A program made the position numbers and the translations under genes. The notes under the pieces were generated by a model. The model ran no database searches. It was given only the letters and a program-made list of their open reading frames with translations, and had not been told where the DNA came from. A stretch of DNA of 64,000 bases from Treponema sp. (GTDB lineage Bacteria; Spirochaetota; Spirochaetia; Treponematales; Treponemataceae), in assembly GCA_017449265.1 (NCBI GenBank), contig JAFSJW010000089.1:62001-126000 (forward strand), in the 5' to 3' direction. Below are positions 53,918-63,055 of the stretch, piece after piece. Each line of letters starts with the position of its first letter. Within the stretch, counting starts at the first letter, position 1.

Positions 53918-53979
53918 TAACACTGTTACCAAATTTACTTGACTGATAACAATGTTATTATTATGATAACATTGTTATC
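53918..53979 (+). promoter_or_regulatory. RND promoter with three TetR-type operators
   Basis: -35 TTGACT (53939-53944), 17-base spacer, -10 TATGAT (53962-53967). Operators: TAACA-C-TGTTA (53918-53928), ATAACA-A-TGTTAT (53946-53958, in the spacer) and GATAACA-T-TGTTATC (53965-53979, over the -10 and start site). The first also lies upstream of the divergent tetR. Confidence 0.82.
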
Positions 53980-54092
53980 TTTTTTGCTGAGGGTTTATTA
54001 CTACCCCTCAAAGCGGCGAAGTCAAGGCTTAAGCGTGAGCGTGCATTGACTCGACATATTGCATATAACTAAAGATTGGAGGAATGATAAAA

Positions 54093-56474
54093 ATGTCTGT
54101 TGAACGATTTAATAATTTTTTCCGCAAGTTCGGGAAATTTCAGATTAGTCATCGTTTTTTATTTCTGGTCGTTCTTGCTCTTATAACAGCCGTGGGCTTT
54201 TTCGGTCTGACGAAATTTCAGGCTGACACAAGCGAAGACGGATGGTTCGATAATTCGGAAGAAGTCAAGCGCAACCAAGATTATTTTGAGAGCATTTTTG
54301 GAAGCGACGATGCGATTATGGTCCTTGTAGAAAGCGATGATGTTTTTGCGCCAGAAGTTCTGGATGCAATCGCCCGTCTAGGTGACAGGCTGGAAATGGA
54401 AGTTCCTTACGCAGACAAGATTACTTCACTAATGAATCTCTCAATTTCCAAAGGAACAGTGGAAGGCTTTGAGGTCATAAATCCTTTTAAAGACGGAATC
54501 CCTGACATTTCCACGGAAGAAGGGAAGGCAGAGCTTGAAGAGAAAAAAGCCTTTATACTTTCACGCCGCTCACTCGTAAACAATCTTGTGAGTGACGACG
54601 GGCGCGAAACCTGGGTTTTTCTCTCGCTCAATTCTTATGAATCAGCCGAGCAAAGTTCAATCGGAAAAGTGGCATACGACATCGTTCACAGCCCTGAATT
54701 CAAAAGTGAAAAATACACTTTGAAAGGAACTGGCATTGCTTACACAGAGTACGAGGAAGATTTTGTGACAGGAAAAGAATGTGCCACCCGAATAGGAATC
54801 GGTTTTTTGGTGATGATTTTCTGCCTTTTGCTTTTCGTCCGCTCACTTCGCGGCCTTATAGTCCCAGTCACTTCCACCGTATGCGGAATCGTTTGCATTT
54901 TAGGGTATTCTTCGCTTTTCGGAATCAAATCCAACCTTACGATGCTGGCTCTTCCAGTCTTGCTCGGAATGGCTCTCTCTGTGGGCTATTCGATTCACTA
55001 TATCAATGAGTTCAGGCTGCATTTCCGCACCACAGGACTTCGTAAAGAAAGCGTAATCAAGGCTGTTGAGGAAACTGGCTGGCCAATTCTCTTTACGGTA
55101 ATCACTACTATGGCCTCAATGATTTCCTTTATGACAGTCGGAATCGGAGACTTAAAATGGGTGGGCGGCATTTGTTCGGCAATCGTCTTTGCGACTTATA
55201 TGTATGTCATCATTTTGATTCCGATATTCCTGAGTTTCGGAAAAGATAAGAAAGGGGCTGCCGTAAACAAAACGGACTTGCAGAAAGAAACTTTCCACGT
55301 TATAAATAAAACAACAAAAGCAGAACGATTTTTTGAAAATCTTGGCGGACATATCGTAAAAATCCGCTGGCTTATCGTGGGCGTAAGCGCGGCAATTATC
55401 ATTGCTTGTGTTCCGGGCTGCTTCAAACTTAGCGTGAACATGGACTACATCGAGATGATGGGACAGAAGATTCCTTATGTGCGAGAGCTTCTTTCGATTC
55501 TGGAAGCAAAACTCGGAAGTCAGTACGAATACAATGTTATGATTGAGTTTCCGGAAGAAGATGCTTTCAAAATCCCCGAGAACATGAAAAATCTTGATGT
55601 GCTGGAAGAAAAAATTTCGCACCTAAAACTCACACGCTGGAGCGGAGATGAGCCTAGAATTACGAGCGTGACCGACATCGTAAAAGAAACAAACCGATGC
55701 TTAAACGAAGACAGCATGGATTTTTACAAAGTTCCGGATGCGCAGGATTTACTGACCCAGGAACTATTCCTTTACGAAATGAGCGGAGGCGACAATCTGT
55801 CAAAATGGCTTTCCACCGACTACCGAACTACTTTCCTTCATGTGGACTTGAACGGTTACGATGCGAACCAGATTGTTTCGGATATTGAGAGTGCAAAAGC
55901 TGAGGCACGGAAATTGTTCCCCGAAGCGAATATTGGAGTTGTAGGGCAGGTGGTAAATTATGCCGCCATGAACGAAAAACTTGTCAAAGGCGAGCTGAAA
56001 TCATTTCTTTTCAGTTTTGTGATTATTGCAATCCTGATGATTATCGCATTTTCAAGTTTTACCACGGGCATTATAGGAATGATTCCGAACCTTGCGCCAG
56101 TTCTGTTTATTGGAGCATTTATGGGCTGGGGCGGAATCTCCCTTGATATGCTCACAATGACCGTAATGCCCATGATTCTTGGAATCGCCGTAGACGACAC
56201 GATTCACTTTACAAACCGAACAAAGCTGGAATTTGAGCGCACAGGAAATTACCGTGAAGCTATCAAAATCACATTCCGGGAAATCGGAAAAACGCTGGGC
56301 ATGACGACTTTTATTTTGTGTTCTATGTTCGCAGTATTCTGCACAAGTCCAATGAACGCTCTTTCAAGAATCGGACTTCTAACGATTATCGGTCTAGGCT
56401 CCGCATTGATTGCAGATTACACGCTCACTCCAGTTTTGCTTTATATAACAAAACCGTTCGGAAAAGAGAAGTAA
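54093..56474 (+). CDS. RND/MMPL-family inner-membrane exporter (second copy)
   Basis: 793 residues from the second ATG (54093), which has GGAGG 10 bases upstream and aligns with the N-terminus of the 5-kb paralogue; the ATG at 54084 is too close to that site. Twelve-TM RND plan with LGMALSVGYSIHYINEF and LGIAVDDTIHFTNRTKLEF. Similarity to the first copy runs through the whole length, including the charged soluble loops. Under direct TetR control. It lacks the beta-barrel and LolA-like partners of the first copy, so it may share them. Confidence 0.88.
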   Translation: MSVERFNNFFRKFGKFQISHRFLFLVVLALITAVGFFGLTKFQADTSEDGWFDNSEEVKRNQDYFESIFGSDDAIMVLVESDDVFAPEVLDAIARLGDRLEMEVPYADKITSLMNLSISKGTVEGFEVINPFKDGIPDISTEEGKAELEEKKAFILSRRSLVNNLVSDDGRETWVFLSLNSYESAEQSSIGKVAYDIVHSPEFKSEKYTLKGTGIAYTEYEEDFVTGKECATRIGIGFLVMIFCLLLFVRSLRGLIVPVTSTVCGIVCILGYSSLFGIKSNLTMLALPVLLGMALSVGYSIHYINEFRLHFRTTGLRKESVIKAVEETGWPILFTVITTMASMISFMTVGIGDLKWVGGICSAIVFATYMYVIILIPIFLSFGKDKKGAAVNKTDLQKETFHVINKTTKAERFFENLGGHIVKIRWLIVGVSAAIIIACVPGCFKLSVNMDYIEMMGQKIPYVRELLSILEAKLGSQYEYNVMIEFPEEDAFKIPENMKNLDVLEEKISHLKLTRWSGDEPRITSVTDIVKETNRCLNEDSMDFYKVPDAQDLLTQELFLYEMSGGDNLSKWLSTDYRTTFLHVDLNGYDANQIVSDIESAKAEARKLFPEANIGVVGQVVNYAAMNEKLVKGELKSFLFSFVIIAILMIIAFSSFTTGIIGMIPNLAPVLFIGAFMGWGGISLDMLTMTVMPMILGIAVDDTIHFTNRTKLEFERTGNYREAIKITFREIGKTLGMTTFILCSMFAVFCTSPMNALSRIGLLTIIGLGSALIADYTLTPVLLYITKPFGKEK

Positions 56475-56480
56475 GTTTCT

Positions 56481-56530
56481 CAGAATGTGTAAAAGAAGAA
56501 AAAACTCTCTTTTACACATTCTGCCTTTTC
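56481..56530. terminator. Bidirectional terminator between the RND and NHLM genes
   Basis: CAGAATGTGTAAAAGA (56481-56496) / TCTTTTACACATTCTG (56508-56523), a 16-bp perfect stem. The minus-strand exporter's stop codon (56512) lies inside the right arm. Confidence 0.75.
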
Positions 56531-59076
56531 GCAAGTTGTGCGAAATATCCGTTCTGCCTCATAAGCTCATCGTAGTTGCCCTGCTCCACTACCGCACCGT
56601 CTTTCATCACATAGATTTTGTCAGCATTAATGATTGTAGAAAGTCTGTGCGCAATTATGATTCTTGTAACTTTAAGCTCGTCAAGGCTCTTTCGCACAAC
56701 AAGCTGAGTAAGATTGTCAAGCGCGCTCGTAGCCTCATCGAAAATCAAAACGCTCGGTCTTCGGATAATTGCGCGGGCTATAATCAGACGCTGGAGCTGA
56801 CCTCCAGAAAGCGTAGCACCTCCAGCTGGAATCATAGTGAACATTCCCATCGGCATTTCCGAAATGTCCTTGTCAAAAGAAACTTTTTTGGCGGCTTCCC
56901 ATGCGTCGTTTTCTTTGAGTCCCGAACTTCCGATGATATTCTGCAAGACAGTTCCTTGCAAAACAGTGTCGTTCTGTAAGACTACGCCAAGCTGACGGCG
57001 GAGCGAACCTATATCGACCGAAGAAATATCCTGGCTGTCAAAGAAAATCGCGCCCGACTCTGGTTTTTCAAAACCAAGCAGCATACGCATAAGCGTAGAT
57101 TTTCCTGCCCCCGAAGTTCCTACTACGGCTACGAATTCGCCCTCTTTTATGCTCATGTTCACATCTTTCAGAACGAGAGGCGAATCCTTAGAATAGCGGA
57201 AACTAAGATGGCTTATTTCTATATTGCCTCGGAGCTTATCAACTGGCGGCTTGGAAGATTCAATCTCAGGCTTTGCATCAAGAATCGGCTGTATTCGTTT
57301 TGAAAGCGGAATAACATTTCGGATTTGTAGCAGCGAGCCTGCGACTCCGAGAAATGCCCCCTGAAACGAAGAATACGCGCTCAAAAACGCCATAAAAGTT
57401 CCGGTCGTAAGTCCGCTGATTGATTGCATTCGTAATCCACGACCATAAAGATAATAGAAGACAATGCTCACTACCGTAGGATAAACGGTATTGATTAGGG
57501 AGCTTATGATGCCCACAAGACCGAGAGTATAGCTGATTTTTGACTGACGGATGTACTCGCCCGACCACTGCGCAAAAAATCTTTTCTCAGAATGAGAATT
57601 TGTAATTTTTTCGATGCCGTTCAAAAATTGAAGAAGCATACCCTGAATTTTTCCCTGACAATCAATCAGAACTTTTTCCCATTTGTATGTAAGGAAACAG
57701 AAAAAAGCAGAAATAATAATCGGGAAGATACAAAACAGAATGCCCCATTTTGCGAAATAGCCTGAAAATCGGAAGCACTGGAACAAATAAACAAAGCTGA
57801 AAATAAAATTCATAAAGACAGAAAGGACAATATTGAAAATTGCCCTTCGGATTTCGCCTATTGTCATAGTGCGGGCAGCCAAGTCACCCGAAGAAAAGTT
57901 TTTGAAAAAATCAACTGGGAGCTTCAACAGTCTGTCCATGACCGCAGCTTGCAAATCACTGTCAGCCTTTGTTTCCATTCGCATATTTGCAAAATATTTC
58001 GCAATGCCACCAATCATAGAAGAAATATTACAGAAAAAAACAAGGAAACAAATCTGAATTGCCTGACTTCTTGCAGCCTCAGGAATTACATTATCGATGA
58101 AATTGCGTGTAATAAGAGGCGTAATAAGACCAATCAGAGTGCACATAAGACCGATTATGACGAACCTTGCGACGTCACGCTTGATGTCCATGAGAACGAA
58201 GCGGCAGATTGTCTTAATTGAAATTCTTTCTTCCGCCATGTTTTTGTAAATCATAATTGCCATAGGATAAATCTGCTTGGCGTTCTTTTTCGTGACTGGA
58301 ATTTCAACATTGTTCGTCGGGTCTATAATTTTGTACCCCGAAGTATTTTTGTTTTTTATGAGAGCAACAGGAACAAGCCCTTCGGAAGTATCATTTTCAA
58401 TGGAAATATTAATATCACCGTCTTTTTTGTAGAATCCAACTAAGTGACCATTGTCTTCTTTGTACCATTTTTCGCGAAGAACGACCTCACGCACGCGAAC
58501 AGTGTTGTCTTTGGCAAGTTTCTGCACTCCAGCTTTCGTAGGCTCGTAGCTTTTATCAGGAAGCTGATGGATTTGAAGGCCTCCCATATTTTTGGCGACA
58601 ATCTTAAAAACCTTAACGATAGGAAAATCATCAGAACGGTAAATATTCGTATTCGTTACATTTTTGTTCACCACGGAAGAAATGTTCGCAAGCGCATCAG
58701 AAAAAGCATAATCAGCTGTTCGCTGCTGCCTGATTGAACGCAAATTTTCCCAAGCAAAGTTAGTTTCCGCATTAATGATTATATTTTTTTGCCATTCAAC
58801 CGCTTTTTCTTTGAAATTCGGGTCTGACGGCTCTACAAACTCAATTTCAGTTCCGTTTGTTCCGGCAAGAATTATGTCATATTTTTCGTTGCCACAAATA
58901 TTCGGAAAAGTCTCGCCTTCGCCGAAATTAGCAATCTCGTGACGCGCACCAGTCCGTCCGTCGGCCAGTTTTTTTACAAGAAAGAGATAACCATGTCCGC
59001 GAATCACTTTGATTTCGTACGGCGAACCGTCCAAAGTGAGAATTTTTGTGTTATTGATAGAATATGTTTTTGGCAT
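56512..59076 (-). CDS. NHLM-type peptide export ABC transporter without peptidase domain
   Basis: 854 residues. An N-terminal ~250-residue region of the NHLM ABC2 type (cyclic-nucleotide-domain-like sheet, KVIRGHGYLFLVKK) replaces the usual peptidase domain. A six-TM region (~270-580) follows, then an ATPase: VVGTSGAGKSTLMRM, GVVLQNDTVL, LSGGQLQRLIIARAII, LIFDEATSALD, IAHRLS. Such proteins pair with a C39-peptidase ABC protein to export nitrile-hydratase-leader or Nif11-type RiPPs. That partner is 167 bases upstream on the same strand. No HlyD adaptor is adjacent. Confidence 0.88.
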   Translation of the reverse strand: MPKTYSINNTKILTLDGSPYEIKVIRGHGYLFLVKKLADGRTGARHEIANFGEGETFPNICGNEKYDIILAGTNGTEIEFVEPSDPNFKEKAVEWQKNIIINAETNFAWENLRSIRQQRTADYAFSDALANISSVVNKNVTNTNIYRSDDFPIVKVFKIVAKNMGGLQIHQLPDKSYEPTKAGVQKLAKDNTVRVREVVLREKWYKEDNGHLVGFYKKDGDINISIENDTSEGLVPVALIKNKNTSGYKIIDPTNNVEIPVTKKNAKQIYPMAIMIYKNMAEERISIKTICRFVLMDIKRDVARFVIIGLMCTLIGLITPLITRNFIDNVIPEAARSQAIQICFLVFFCNISSMIGGIAKYFANMRMETKADSDLQAAVMDRLLKLPVDFFKNFSSGDLAARTMTIGEIRRAIFNIVLSVFMNFIFSFVYLFQCFRFSGYFAKWGILFCIFPIIISAFFCFLTYKWEKVLIDCQGKIQGMLLQFLNGIEKITNSHSEKRFFAQWSGEYIRQSKISYTLGLVGIISSLINTVYPTVVSIVFYYLYGRGLRMQSISGLTTGTFMAFLSAYSSFQGAFLGVAGSLLQIRNVIPLSKRIQPILDAKPEIESSKPPVDKLRGNIEISHLSFRYSKDSPLVLKDVNMSIKEGEFVAVVGTSGAGKSTLMRMLLGFEKPESGAIFFDSQDISSVDIGSLRRQLGVVLQNDTVLQGTVLQNIIGSSGLKENDAWEAAKKVSFDKDISEMPMGMFTMIPAGGATLSGGQLQRLIIARAIIRRPSVLIFDEATSALDNLTQLVVRKSLDELKVTRIIIAHRLSTIINADKIYVMKDGAVVEQGNYDELMRQNGYFAQLAKRQNV

Positions 59077-59243
59077 GATAAAAATTATCGTTCAGTCTAT
59101 AGCAAAATTCAGAATTTATCAAACTATCTGGTTAAGTATAGTTATCCACCTAAATCTTTATTTTCATAAAGCGATGCTATCAAAAAAACTGTACCACAGA
59201 TTTCTTGATTTCAGACTCTGACGGCACTCATTATGAAAAAATT

Positions 59244-61535
59244 TTACATCGTCTTAACTAGTTCCGAATAAACTCCGCCCTGCTCCATAAGCTCGTCGTG
59301 AGTTCCCCTTTGAACTATATTCCCGTGATCCAAAACGATTATTTCGTCCGAATCGCGTATCGTCGAAAGCCTGTGCGCGATTATGATGCTCGTGCAGCCA
59401 CGGCGGCGGATGTTCTGGTCTACAATCTGCTCGGTGATTGCATCGAGCGCGCTTGTAGCTTCATCCATGATTATGATTCTTGGGTTTGTGGCGAGTGCGC
59501 GGGCAATCTCAAGCCGTTGCTTCTGACCGCCGCTAAAATTTCTTCCGCCCTCGCTTACCTGTGAGAAATATCCGCCTTGCCTTGAAGTGATAACATCGTG
59601 AATGCACGCGTCTTTTGCAGCCTGAATGTAGACTTCCTCAGGAATCGTAGAGTTCCACATCGTGATATTGTCTTTGATAGTTCCCTCAAAAAGCGAAATG
59701 CTCTGGTTCACCACGGAAACTGATGCTGCAAAAGTTTTTCTGTCAATTTCGCTCAGAGGCTTTCCGTCAAACAAAAGCTCCCCGCTCCACAAAGGATATG
59801 TTGCGCTGATTAGCTTTCCGATTGTGGACTTACCGCTTCCAGTTGCCCCAACAAGCGCGACTCTCTTTCCGGGAGTGAATTCAATATCAAGTCCGTTAAT
59901 AAGCGGAGAAGCCAGCGGAGAATAGCCGAAAACTGCTTTTTTCAGCGAAATATACCCTTCCAGCTTTCTGATTGGAGCGTAAAAAGGACGCTCGCCCATT
60001 ATACTAATCGCAGATATCATGTCATCGGGGGCTGTAACCGAGTCACTTTCTGCGTTTCCCCCAGCCGGAGGCACTGAGCTTTTCAAAACAGATTTTCCCT
60101 TTTTCGCCGGCGTTGGTTTTTCAAAATCATCCTTGAAAATCTTCGGGACAGGATATTCCATTACATCATCAATTCGCTGCATATCGGCGTTAGCAGAAAG
60201 AAGAGAAGAACCCAAACTCAGAAAAGAATTGATTGGAGTTGCAAAGTGTGACTGCAAAATCTGGAACGCCATAAGCATACCGATTGTAAGATGACCGTCC
60301 ATAACACGAAGCGCGCCAAGTCCCAGAATCAATATTCCCTGAATTTGAGAAATTGTTTCCGGCACGATTGAATTCGCCGTGTTCGTTTTTACAAGTCTCT
60401 GATTCTCCAAAATCACTTTTGCCTGCTGACCAGACCACTGCATGAAAAAATCGTTTTCTGAGCCGGAAGCCTTGAGAGATTCAATCATCTCAATTCCGGA
60501 CATCGTAATTCCGCTGAGTTTTCCGCCTTCCATCTCTATTTTGAAAGACTTGTTCTTAACACGCTCGCTAGTAATCTTAAAAATCACTACAACTAAAATC
60601 GTGAGAGAAACTGAAATAATCGTGAGCGGAACATCGTACATGAACATAAGCGCAAGGAAAAAAAATGTACTGAAAAGATTTATCACCACGCCTATAAGCT
60701 GCCCAGAAACAAGGCTCGCAATCGAATCGCACGAAGAAATACGGTTGCAAAGCTCGCCGGGAAGCCTCTGGACGAAAAATTGCATCGGCATCCTGAAAAT
60801 ATGCTCTATGAATTTTGATGCGGAGGAAAGACTGAGACGCACCTGAAAGCGCATCAAGACCGAATTCTGAATTGCCTGCAAAACAGTTGAAATCAAACAG
60901 GTAAGAGCCATCACCATCAAAAGGGGTTTTAAAAGCCCGATTGAATTTTTGACAAGAATCTCATCGATGAAAAAGCGCGAGAAAGTCGGATAAATAAATC
61001 CGGGAATAAAATAGAGAAAACTCAAGAATCCGAGGAAAGTGAAAATTGAAGAAAGTCCGCCAAGCCGCTTCTTGAGCCTGTTCCAAATTCTGGGTTTTTC
61101 GCCTGAAAGAACAAAATTTTCCCCGGGCTTAAAAGTAAGAACTACACCCGTGAACGACTCGTCAAATTCGTCCATATCAACGGAACGCCGCCCTACCCCA
61201 GGATCATTTATAACAACTGAGTGCCGCTTAAATCTCTCAAAAACAACAAAGTGATTGAAATTCCAGAAAATAATAGCAGGCTCTTTCAATTCACGGAGCG
61301 CATCGACCTCCATTTTAAAGCCTTTCGCCTCTAGGCCGTAGCGTTTGGCAGCCTTTATGATATTGCTGGCTTTAGTTCCGTCACGCGAAACACCGCACTC
61401 CATACGAAGCTCTTCCAAAGAAACATATTTGTGATAATAAGAAAGAATCATCGAAAGACTTGCAGCCCCACACTCAAGGGCTTCCATCTGTAAAACTGTC
61501 GGTGTCTTAGTTTTTCTGAAAATAGGAAATTTCAT
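59244..61535 (-). CDS. C39-peptidase NHLM-type bacteriocin/RiPP export ABC transporter
   Basis: 763 residues. N-terminal C39 peptidase: catalytic C22 in MEALECGAASLSM, His in NFNHFVVF and Asp in VINDPGVG; it removes leaders after a GG/GA/AG motif. A six-TM domain follows, then an ATPase with VGATGSGKSTIGKL, SVVNQSISLF, FSGGQKQRLEIARAL, IIMDEATSALD and IAHRLS. A ~35-residue low-complexity insert (KKGKSVLKSSVPPAGGNAES, DNA ~60010-60110) lies between membrane and ATPase domains. The start codon is 7 bases from a good -10. The precursor it processes is not adjacent; the 70-residue protein at 35910 is the only motif-bearing candidate in the window. Confidence 0.93.
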   Translation of the reverse strand: MKFPIFRKTKTPTVLQMEALECGAASLSMILSYYHKYVSLEELRMECGVSRDGTKASNIIKAAKRYGLEAKGFKMEVDALRELKEPAIIFWNFNHFVVFERFKRHSVVINDPGVGRRSVDMDEFDESFTGVVLTFKPGENFVLSGEKPRIWNRLKKRLGGLSSIFTFLGFLSFLYFIPGFIYPTFSRFFIDEILVKNSIGLLKPLLMVMALTCLISTVLQAIQNSVLMRFQVRLSLSSASKFIEHIFRMPMQFFVQRLPGELCNRISSCDSIASLVSGQLIGVVINLFSTFFFLALMFMYDVPLTIISVSLTILVVVIFKITSERVKNKSFKIEMEGGKLSGITMSGIEMIESLKASGSENDFFMQWSGQQAKVILENQRLVKTNTANSIVPETISQIQGILILGLGALRVMDGHLTIGMLMAFQILQSHFATPINSFLSLGSSLLSANADMQRIDDVMEYPVPKIFKDDFEKPTPAKKGKSVLKSSVPPAGGNAESDSVTAPDDMISAISIMGERPFYAPIRKLEGYISLKKAVFGYSPLASPLINGLDIEFTPGKRVALVGATGSGKSTIGKLISATYPLWSGELLFDGKPLSEIDRKTFAASVSVVNQSISLFEGTIKDNITMWNSTIPEEVYIQAAKDACIHDVITSRQGGYFSQVSEGGRNFSGGQKQRLEIARALATNPRIIIMDEATSALDAITEQIVDQNIRRRGCTSIIIAHRLSTIRDSDEIIVLDHGNIVQRGTHDELMEQGGVYSELVKTM

Positions 61536-61542
61536 CGTGCTA

Positions 61543-61571
61543 AGTATAATTTAATTTTTGAGAATTGTCAT
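61543..61571 (-). promoter_or_regulatory. Promoter of the NHLM exporter pair
   Basis: Minus strand ATGACA (61566-61571), 17-base spacer, TATACT (61543-61548), ATG 7 bases further: predicted leaderless mRNA. Confidence 0.65.
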
Positions 61572-61584
61572 TTAAAAAAATGCA

Positions 61585-61621
61585 GAAACAGCCCCTTTAG
61601 AAGAGTCAAAGGGGCTGTTTC
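61585..61621 (-). terminator. Terminator of the HAD phosphatase gene
   Basis: Long stem GGAAACAGCCCCTTT / AAAGGGGCTGTTTC with a ~10-base loop, downstream of the HAD stop codon and followed by TGCATTTTTTT. Confidence 0.8.
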
Positions 61622-61633
61622 CGTTACTTTCAA

Positions 61634-62668
61634 TTATTTCTTCTTAACACTGTCACCGTAAATCGTTTTCCAGTCATTTTTCATTGAAACAGAAATCCAG
61701 CCGTATTTTTCAGACTCCGATTTCATTTTTTCGGCTTTTTTCATGTTTCCGTACTCTCTCTCAAGGTCATCGCAGCTGAGCATGAATCCAAGAGCCTTGT
61801 ACTTGTTGTTTGTAATCGAATAATTAATCATACTCGCATCAGTTGTGCTGTTACCGAATGCAAGAACAGGCTGCACGCCTATCTCACGAACAATCGTGAC
61901 GACCTTGTTCATCTGAAGATTTTTTACGATGTTTTTTCCGCCCATAACAAGCTCATCACCAGAATTGAATGTGTATGAAAGCGAATCTTCCCCGCCCTGA
62001 TTGCGGCAGATAACAACACTGTCCGAGCCGATAATCTGATTCGGAGGAAGTTTCAGAGTTTCCATGACGAGCGGACGAATCGTGAACCGGTCAGTTCCTG
62101 TCGAAACATAAACCGTGAACTGATTATCAATAAGATACTGAACTATTTGAGCCATCGGTCTGTAATACGCTTCGGCTCTTTTCATTCCGTTGTAGCCAGG
62201 CTGCTCGGTCTGCATGAAAGCCCGGACATAATCAAAATATTCGGAAAGTTTCATACCTTTGTAAGCACTTGCAAGAAGTCTCTCATACTCAGCGTCCAAA
62301 GGCGGAACGACGCCTGTCTCGCGGAATTTTTTCGCGATTGCAAGCTGGCTTTCGTTGGGCGTGTAATTCGGGTCATCAAGCACTCGGTGAATGAAAAGCT
62401 GAAAATCAAAATAAGTCGGATTCGTTTCGCAGAAAAGAGTGCCGTCCCAGTCAAAAATTGCAATTCTGTTTTCAACAGGAATAAAATCCGGGCTGCTCTT
62501 TTTGGTTACAGAGCTGACATATTCAATAAGAGCTTTTTTTGCAGGGGCTTCATCAGTCCAAAGTGAAAGCGGATTCTGGCTATTCGTGCCACCAGGAACG
62601 CTGGCGCAAGAAACAAATACAATGCCAATAAAAGCAAGCAGGAAAAGTGATTTTAGTGATTTTTTCAT
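61634..62668 (-). CDS. HAD-superfamily phosphatase, lipoprotein
   Basis: 344 residues from the ATG at 62668 (AAGGAG 7 bases upstream; the TTG just before is unlikely). Lipoprotein signal with Cys21 (FVSC). HAD motif I IAIFDWDGTLF with two catalytic Asp, motif II VYVSTGTD, and motif III/IV VLAFGNSTTDASM. A cap domain (~95-190) suggests a small-molecule phosphatase acting in the periplasm or at the surface. Its upstream region carries a candidate ECF promoter matching that of the ECF sigma operon and a hairpin repeat inside the expected 5' UTR. Confidence 0.85.
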   Translation of the reverse strand: MKKSLKSLFLLAFIGIVFVSCASVPGGTNSQNPLSLWTDEAPAKKALIEYVSSVTKKSSPDFIPVENRIAIFDWDGTLFCETNPTYFDFQLFIHRVLDDPNYTPNESQLAIAKKFRETGVVPPLDAEYERLLASAYKGMKLSEYFDYVRAFMQTEQPGYNGMKRAEAYYRPMAQIVQYLIDNQFTVYVSTGTDRFTIRPLVMETLKLPPNQIIGSDSVVICRNQGGEDSLSYTFNSGDELVMGGKNIVKNLQMNKVVTIVREIGVQPVLAFGNSTTDASMINYSITNNKYKALGFMLSCDDLEREYGNMKKAEKMKSESEKYGWISVSMKNDWKTIYGDSVKKK

Positions 62669-62790
62669 CAAAAACTCCTTATTTTATTTCGCCTTAAAGA
62701 AAAGCAAAATGATATGTGCTAGAAAATTTCCGTGACTTTTTTTGTTCAATAATAGAACTCAAAAAAGCCAAATTTTCTTAGCAATATAAC

Positions 62791-62830
62791 AGAGCTAGTC
62801 GGAAAACTGAAGTTTCAGAACAGCTCTAAT
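62791..62830. repeat. Dispersed hairpin repeat, copy 8
   Basis: AGAGCTAGTCGGAAA-ACTGAA-GTTTCAGAACAGCTCTAAT, with two or three arm mismatches. It lies directly downstream (minus strand) of the ECF-like promoter, within the predicted leader of the HAD gene. Confidence 0.7.
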
Positions 62831-62832
62831 TA

Positions 62833-62861
62833 TTTATACGAATGACTTTAAAAAAAAGCTA
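62833..62861 (-). promoter_or_regulatory. Candidate ECF-sigma promoter of the HAD phosphatase gene
   Basis: Minus strand TTTTTAGC, 17 bases, CGTATAAATAA: same two elements with the same spacing as upstream of the 70-residue ORF/ECF sigma pair (36157-36185). Confidence 0.5.
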
Positions 62862-63055
62862 AAAATTATACTCTTAATGTTTCGGAAAAAAAATTCATTC
62901 TTTTTCTAGAATTATCTCTTAGTATTATACAATAGAAGAAAATGTGGTGCAATTATTATAATTTCATTCCGCTTCAGATTTCATGGTATGAAATTTTGAG
63001 TAGTTTCCATCATATGATACTGAAAAAAGTAAAAAAAATATGCTAGAATATTTTT

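Larger units (their letters stand above)
62672..63055. other. 384-base intergenic region between divergent genes
   Basis: No gene seen. It holds a hairpin repeat copy (62791-62830), the ECF-like promoter (62833-62861, minus), A/T-rich tracts including a near-palindrome ATTATTATAATTTCATT at 62954-62970, and an extended -10 (TGCTAGAAT, 63044-63049) 6 bases before the peptidase ATG. Confidence 0.6.
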
